NCBI GenBank assembly: GCA_965178125.1
Contig: OZ237739.1
Location: 930,001-994,000 of the forward strand
DNA: 64,000 nucleotides
Source: Bilabrum cf. latius
Taxonomy: Eukaryota; Bigyra: Bicosoecida; Bigyra; Bicosoecida
Reading direction: 5' to 3'
Within the stretch, counting starts at the first letter, position 1. The number at the start of each line of letters is the position of its first letter. Both the position numbers and the translations under genes were made by a program. Under the pieces are notes generated by a model, which saw only the letters and a program-made list of their open reading frames with translations, ran no database searches and was not told where the DNA came from. Of this stretch, positions 59,601 through 64,000 are shown one piece after another.

Positions 59601-62600
59601 GCGTCGGAGCAGGCCGCCAAGGAGCGTCGAGAGGATTCACTAGCGATCGACTGGCAGGCTGGGGACAGAGAGGGTGTGCTCTTGGCCCAGAACAAGGTGA
59701 AGCGCAAGCAGTGGAAGCTGTGGGAGAGCACGGAGGTTGCTTGGGAGAAGGGCTTGCCTGGCGTGCCGCCCATCAATCCGTTCCACGAGTCGGCTCATGT
59801 GCAGGCGCGGCGGGAGGCGCAGGAGGCGGCAGGGGATGACGACGATCTTGGCGGAATTGGGGGCGGTGCAAGCTTAGAGCCGGCGCGAGGTGCGGGGGAG
59901 GAAGAGGGAACGAGGCGCAAGGCGAGGGGGGCGCAAGAAGCAGAGGTTGTCACGACGTGCGAGCCCGCTACGGAGCAGCTGAGGCGGTTTGCCTGCCGGT
60001 TGATCACGGGGGACGACGAGGACGGCCACACTAGCCTCAAAGTGGAGCCGACTGGTGACCCGCCCGAACCGCCCGGCTGGCTCTGGAGACGCTTCGGGCT
60101 GGAGCGCAGGCTTCGATTGCTTCTGCGGAGATCCCGCGCCCTCAATGCACCGGCCGGACTAGTGATCGGCCGGGAGCCGATTGAGGTTGACCTTGAGGAC
60201 GAGAGCGGGTACTCTCCCCTGTTCCTGTGCGCTTCTGCGGGGAATGCCGACGCTGTTTCAGTGCTGCTTGCCGCCGGGGCAGACCCGCTGCATGCTACAA
60301 AGAGGGGTAAGAGCGTGCTGTACGTGGCCGTGGAGAAAGGCTTCGCCAACGTGGTGGAGGCACTGCTCCCATACATGTCGCCGAGGCACGTGCGGCAGAA
60401 GACAAAGTACGGCACCGACGTGATGCACGCTGCAAAGAAGCACGGCAGAAGGGAGGTCATGCGCCTCTTGGAGGATTTCCTGGCCCGCGAGGATGGCAGA
60501 GAGGCGAGGCGGCTGGAGAAGATGGAGGCGGAGAAGCGGTGGGGCCCGGGGACAGCCAGCGACAGGGCGCAGTGGGCAAAGAAACAAGCCTCTGCGATGG
60601 AGCGGCTCCGGACAGGCAGCCAAAGGTAGCTGGTGCCGGGCTCTGGCGGCTCCGGGGGCAGCACTCCGCAGGCTGGCGGTGGAGCTAGCGCCGCTTCAGG
60701 TTCCGGTAGGGCGCAATCAAGGAGCAGAGACCCGCGACCTAGGGCTAGAGCTGGTGCGGGAGCGGGAGGCGGCAGCAGCAGCGGTACTAGCCGACGCACT
60801 GAGAGTAAATCGAGAGGCGGCGGATCCGATGGCATCAAGGCTCGCAGCAAATCTGTCGACCCGATGGCGAAGGTGCGGGCCCTCCGTACTGCGGCAGAAA
60901 GGTCCAGGAAGGAAGCAGAAGAACGAGAAGCGGCCAAGCGTGCCTCTGCCACTACAGGTGCGGTGGTTGACTTGGGAATGGCCATGGGACTCGGCATGGA
61001 GGCAGCAGTGGCGAAGCAGCGGGGTCCCGCCCCACCAGGCACTAAAGCATCCAAGCGCAGCCGTAGCGTCGCGCCACAGCGCAAGGCAACCCGGCGGCTT
61101 GCCCCATCGAAGCCACAAGCTGCACCTGTGCGCAAGCCGCCCACCGGCCGCAATGATGGCGGTGTGCTTAGCAGGGGGTCCTCCCAGCCCAACTCGCCGA
61201 AGGTGGCAAGCGGCGCCGGCCATGCAGGGCCTGCAGCCTCCGAGCAGAGCAGCAGCAGTCGCCTGCAGAGCAGCCCCGTCAATGTCGGCGGCCCGCCCCC
61301 GAGGACGAGGGTCAGCCTTAAGGAGGCACAGGAAGCGCAGCAGGCAGCTGCGTAGACCCATTTGGCCGCTGCATCGACTTTATAGCAGCAGTCGGGAGGG
61401 AGGGATGTTCCTTCTGCCGGTAGCGCGCGCGATGTGAGTGGCCTGGTGAAGGGCGGGACGCTCAAGCGAGCGTCGAGCGCGGGCATCAGAGAGATGGCAA
61501 GGATGGAGCTGGCTGCCGCAGCAGAGGGTGCGGGAGAGGGCAAGGAAGAAGAAACAAGCGCTCCGCCACATAGCCGTGGTCCGGCTGCCAGCGGCGCCAG
61601 TGGAATGAGCAAAGCAGAGCAGCGCCGGGCTGCTAGGGCAGCGCATTTCGACCGTTTGTTCGCCGCCAAACCTTCGGGGCGCATGCAGCCGCAGCAGAAC
61701 GAGCCGAGCTAGTCATCTGGCCATGCCGGCTCGCAGTCGGCAGCAACTGCAGCATTAGCTGGCGCATCTGCAGCACTCGCTGGACTCCCTGCCCTCTCGG
61801 GAAGGCCAAGCTCTCCGCTTCATACTCCTAGCCACGAGACACAAGCCCGACTCATCTAGAACGATGCCGCACCAACGCAAGGGCATGGTGGTGCTGTGAT
61901 ATCTCCCCTGTAGGCTGCCAGGCAGCCAGCAGGTCCTGCCGATCCTAATCCTCAGCACCGCAACAGCTCGTCTCCCATCGCGGCAAGACCGGACAGCGGG
62001 TCTGCCGCAGAGAGCAGGAGGCGATAGGTAGTCAGCGCGCGGTCAGCTGCCAGTGCAGGAGCCAGTTCTCCCATTGGAGGGGCATTTCGGACTGCGAGTG
62101 GCGGCGCGTCTCCCTCCGCGCTGGCCTTGCGTGCGGCTGAATCTGCCGCGTACAGCAGCCGGGCTGGCATGGCTCGGGCCAGCAAGCGTGCGGCAAGCGG
62201 CGGTGCCAAGGGCCGCGGCAGCAACGCGGTGGGTGGGCCACCACTAGTGCCGCGTCGAGCGTTCGCAGAGCTAGAGGCTGACTTCCACGCTGCTGATGCG
62301 GTTCCAGGAGCCAGGCAGCAGCATGCTGCCCGAGGCAACAGCGTCGGGGGTGCCAAGCGAGTCAAGGCCAAGAGAACAGCGCAGGGGCACAGCAGAGAGG
62401 AGTCGGCCGCTGCACCACTCTCCCTTGGTGTTGGCGGCGTTGGCCTTCAGGTGTCGGGACAGGGCGAGTCCGAGGGGGGCGGCTGGGTTGGTGTGGGGGA
62501 TAGGGTGGCAGAAGAGAAGCAACGAGAGCTAATGAAGGAACGGCGCGCGGAAGAGCGGCTGAAGCAGCGGATCTAGGCGGGCGGAGCCAGAGCAATGATG

Positions 62601-62792
62601 CCGGGGGGAGGGGGTGGTGCGCCAGTCAGGATTCCGGCTGGAGGTAGCCGCGAATCATCGCCCATTCAGGCAAAGCCAAGAAAGAAGAAGGACACTCTCA
62701 AGCTCGCTGCGATGGCCTACGGCGTGGGAGGCAAGAGCAGCAAAAAGAAGAAGAAGAAAGCGCCTCACAAAAGGTCGCTTCTCATGTTGTAA
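56639..62792 (+). CDS. F-box and ankyrin-repeat protein with low-complexity tail
   Basis: Three exons: 56639-56740, 56860-57094 and 57208-62792 (introns 119 and 113 nt; phases 0 and 1), 1973 residues, TAA stop, about eleven in-frame TAGs. Exon 2 encodes an F-box-like helix set, LRWFQFLPVEDLANCGAVCK then AWVVLSS and EWRK. Ankyrin repeats lie at about 170-230 (HATPLTRAVSTGNVEAVHLL), 580-610, 698-753 (TPLCLACERGDGIAASLLLH) and 1111-1170 (YSPLFLCASAGNADAVSVLL), separated by charged low-complexity inserts. A Gly/Ala minisatellite sits near residue 390. The last 750 residues are Ser/Ala/Arg-rich and contain QRRAARAAHFDRLFAAK near 1586. F-box proteins recruit substrates to SCF ubiquitin ligases, with ankyrin repeats as the substrate reader (family knowledge; inference here). 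The TAA follows a Lys-rich tail. Confidence 0.72.
58042..58104. repeat. 9-bp minisatellite, about six copies
   Basis: Repeats of the unit GGGGGTGCT encode a Gly-Gly-Ala run in the F-box/ankyrin CDS. Because the unit is three codons long, copy-number change keeps the frame. Confidence 0.9.
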
Positions 62793-62854
62793 GTGATTGA
62801 TTCTTGCACAACGAGGGTCAGCCAATTTCTCAATGCTTGTAGCTGCAAATCTGC

Positions 62855-64000
62855 TCAGTCATCTCTCAACAGCTTGACCCCAGCTGGAAACTTGCGGTGC
62901 TTTCGCTTGTTCTCCATGCTGGTCTTCTTGCAAAGATCCTTGTGCTTCATCCTCGTGAGTCTGTCTGTCGAGGTGGCCGCCTGCAGCAGCTCCTTTGGCA
63001 CCACAACGTGCTGCCCAAGCCCTCCCGCGCGACTGCGGCTCGCAAGAGATTGCCCTGACCGGATCCCACCGAGCCTTTTAGGGCTCCTGCCACCCGTGAC
63101 CTGACTGCCGGACTGACCGTGGCTCCTCGGTCCTAGGCTGTGCCTGGCACCTGCACCAGCTGCGAATGCTGCGAATCTTGCACCACCTTCCGGTACTGCA
63201 ATCGCCACGCTGCGCTCCTCTCCGTCCACGGTGTCACCATCAGCAATGTCTGCCTCCTCCCTTGGCACACCAGCATCGGTGCCAGCGGTCTTTCGCTGAG
63301 AAGGGTCGTTGCCGCCTTGGGTCCAGCCCCGCATGTCGGATTCAGACGTTTGCCGCCCGGTGGTTGGTACGGCACCCGCCGCGGCCGCTGCGTGCTCCCC
63401 GGCGTCTCGGTGGCCGCTCGTAATTGCCGCATCAAAGTCGTCCGTGTCGCCTTGCGGTTCGCCATCGAGCCATTCTGTGACACCTATCCATAGCTCCTGC
63501 AGCGCCACAGCCTGCTGCTCCGTCATAGGTACACCCTGTGCATCCACTGCCTCCACCGCGCCAAGCAAAGCCCTAGCGCGGTCAGCTGCAACGCCGCCAA
63601 ACCCCTCCCTTTGGTGTATCCCAAGGATGCGATCAGCGAGCGCTGCCTTGTCTTGCAGCTCTTCTTGTACGCTGGCCGAGTCAGCCAATGCCATGGCCCA
63701 CTCGACCGGGTCGTCACCCTCCGCCATCTTGCGGTCGCCAGAGTCAAAAGTACCGGCAGCTGCCATCGCACCGAGGAAACCGCCCTGTGTAGACCCTTTG
63801 AGGGGTGTACTAGCCTTGCCCACCTTCGGTTTGGTCCGGCCGCGCAATTCGCCTGTGTGGTCTCCAAGGCCTGGCTGAGGCCGCCTGAGGCCCAGGGAAG
63901 ATCGTGACCGTCCAATAGCCAGGGAGGACTGCTTGCTGGCAACGGAGTCTCCCCCGTTTAGCCCGCTCTCCGTTGTAAGCGCGAGGCGGTTCTTTCTCAT
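62855..64000 (-). CDS. Unknown protein, C-terminal part (runs off the right edge)
   Basis: Minus-strand frame open from the window edge to TGA at 62857-62855, 381 residues visible, no in-frame TAG. An ATG falls exactly at 64000-63998 but could be internal. The composition is Gly/Ala/Ser/Arg with acidic patches. A helical central region (VEWAMALADSASVQEELQDK, then LADRILGIHQREGFGGVAAD and MTEQQAVALQELWIGVTEWL) may be a folded helical domain. The C terminus is strongly basic (RLTRMKHKDLCKKTSMENKR), suggesting RNA or nuclear binding. I do not recognise a family. It is tail-to-tail with the F-box/ankyrin gene, 62 bp apart. Confidence 0.6.
   Translation of the reverse strand: MRKNRLALTTESGLNGGDSVASKQSSLAIGRSRSSLGLRRPQPGLGDHTGELRGRTKPKVGKASTPLKGSTQGGFLGAMAAAGTFDSGDRKMAEGDDPVEWAMALADSASVQEELQDKAALADRILGIHQREGFGGVAADRARALLGAVEAVDAQGVPMTEQQAVALQELWIGVTEWLDGEPQGDTDDFDAAITSGHRDAGEHAAAAAGAVPTTGRQTSESDMRGWTQGGNDPSQRKTAGTDAGVPREEADIADGDTVDGEERSVAIAVPEGGARFAAFAAGAGARHSLGPRSHGQSGSQVTGGRSPKRLGGIRSGQSLASRSRAGGLGQHVVVPKELLQAATSTDRLTRMKHKDLCKKTSMENKRKHRKFPAGVKLLRDD

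Noticed and set aside
59795-61684. 629-residue minus-strand ORF
   Set aside because: It is antisense to the F-box/ankyrin CDS, which has recognisable ankyrin repeats; long antisense frames are expected in such GC-rich, codon-biased sequence.
1-64000. Pyrrolysine or programmed readthrough as the explanation for in-frame TAG
   Set aside because: TAGs number about a hundred, occur in nearly every gene, and sit in varied contexts including low-complexity linkers; no pyrrolysine genes or archaeal features are present.
1-64000. UAA also being sense (UAR = Gln, as in ciliates, hexamitins and some green algae)
   Set aside because: Three genes end in TAA at sensible C-termini, and no internal TAA interrupts a conserved region outside introns.

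Overview
This window is protein-dense, GC-rich nuclear DNA from a microbial eukaryote. The evidence is spliceosomal GT-AG introns, signal peptides, a mitochondrial presequence, and eukaryote-only families (PGAP1, AK6/Fap7, Fyv7, F-box, CAP-Gly, thrombospondin/CUB, JmjC). Read with the standard code, most genes look shattered by TAG codons. If TAG is read as an amino acid they become long single frames. By hand I find sixteen genes: thirteen end in TGA, three in TAA and none in TAG, while roughly one hundred in-frame TAGs are read through. Alignment of repeats within one protein, and one conserved PGAP1 position, point to UAG = glutamine. I cannot name the lineage; it is a protist with a UAG-only reassigned code.

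Layout, left to right: a partial gene with a phosphatase-like domain that lacks its catalytic arginine (1-1427); AK6/Fap7 on the minus strand (1505-2267); divergent from it, a secreted trefoil plus GH38-like protein (2350-5454); a tRNA-Ser-like relic; a type I membrane protein with CUB and TSP1 domains and a cytosolic beta-adaptin-ear-like domain (5815-10005); a signal-peptide-bearing ankyrin/JmjC protein (10202-14419); a 3232-residue protein that joins a twelve-helix, two-domain adenylyl-cyclase-like body with dead catalytic sites to a Greatwall-like kinase (14568-24603); and a type II membrane GT61-like glycosyltransferase (24796-26772).

The minus strand then carries a 2532-residue PGAP1-like GPI inositol deacylase (26913-34606) and a probable mitochondrial ribosomal protein (34861-36342). 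Divergent from that is an 11.6-kb low-complexity gene with KOW/Tudor-like modules (36683-48384). An AT-richer spacer follows, then an MGC-type (myristoylation motif) ankyrin gene (49280-50950), a small multi-helix membrane protein with 16-residue repeats (51036-52112, minus) and an Fyv7/TAP26-like gene (52339-53064). Next come a C2HC zinc-finger/CAP-Gly protein (53319-56485, minus), a divergent F-box/ankyrin protein (56639-62792), and a partial unknown gene running off the right end.

Themes: two genes belong to small-subunit ribosome biogenesis (AK6/Fap7, Fyv7); several are secretory-pathway or surface proteins (trefoil/GH38-like, CUB/TSP1 receptor, GT61, PGAP1, JmjC); three are ankyrin proteins. 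Genes are packed head-to-head or tail-to-tail with spacers of about 60-340 bp. Introns are short (87-139 nt) and mostly sit near the 5' end. All coordinates, splice sites and family calls were read by eye without alignment tools.
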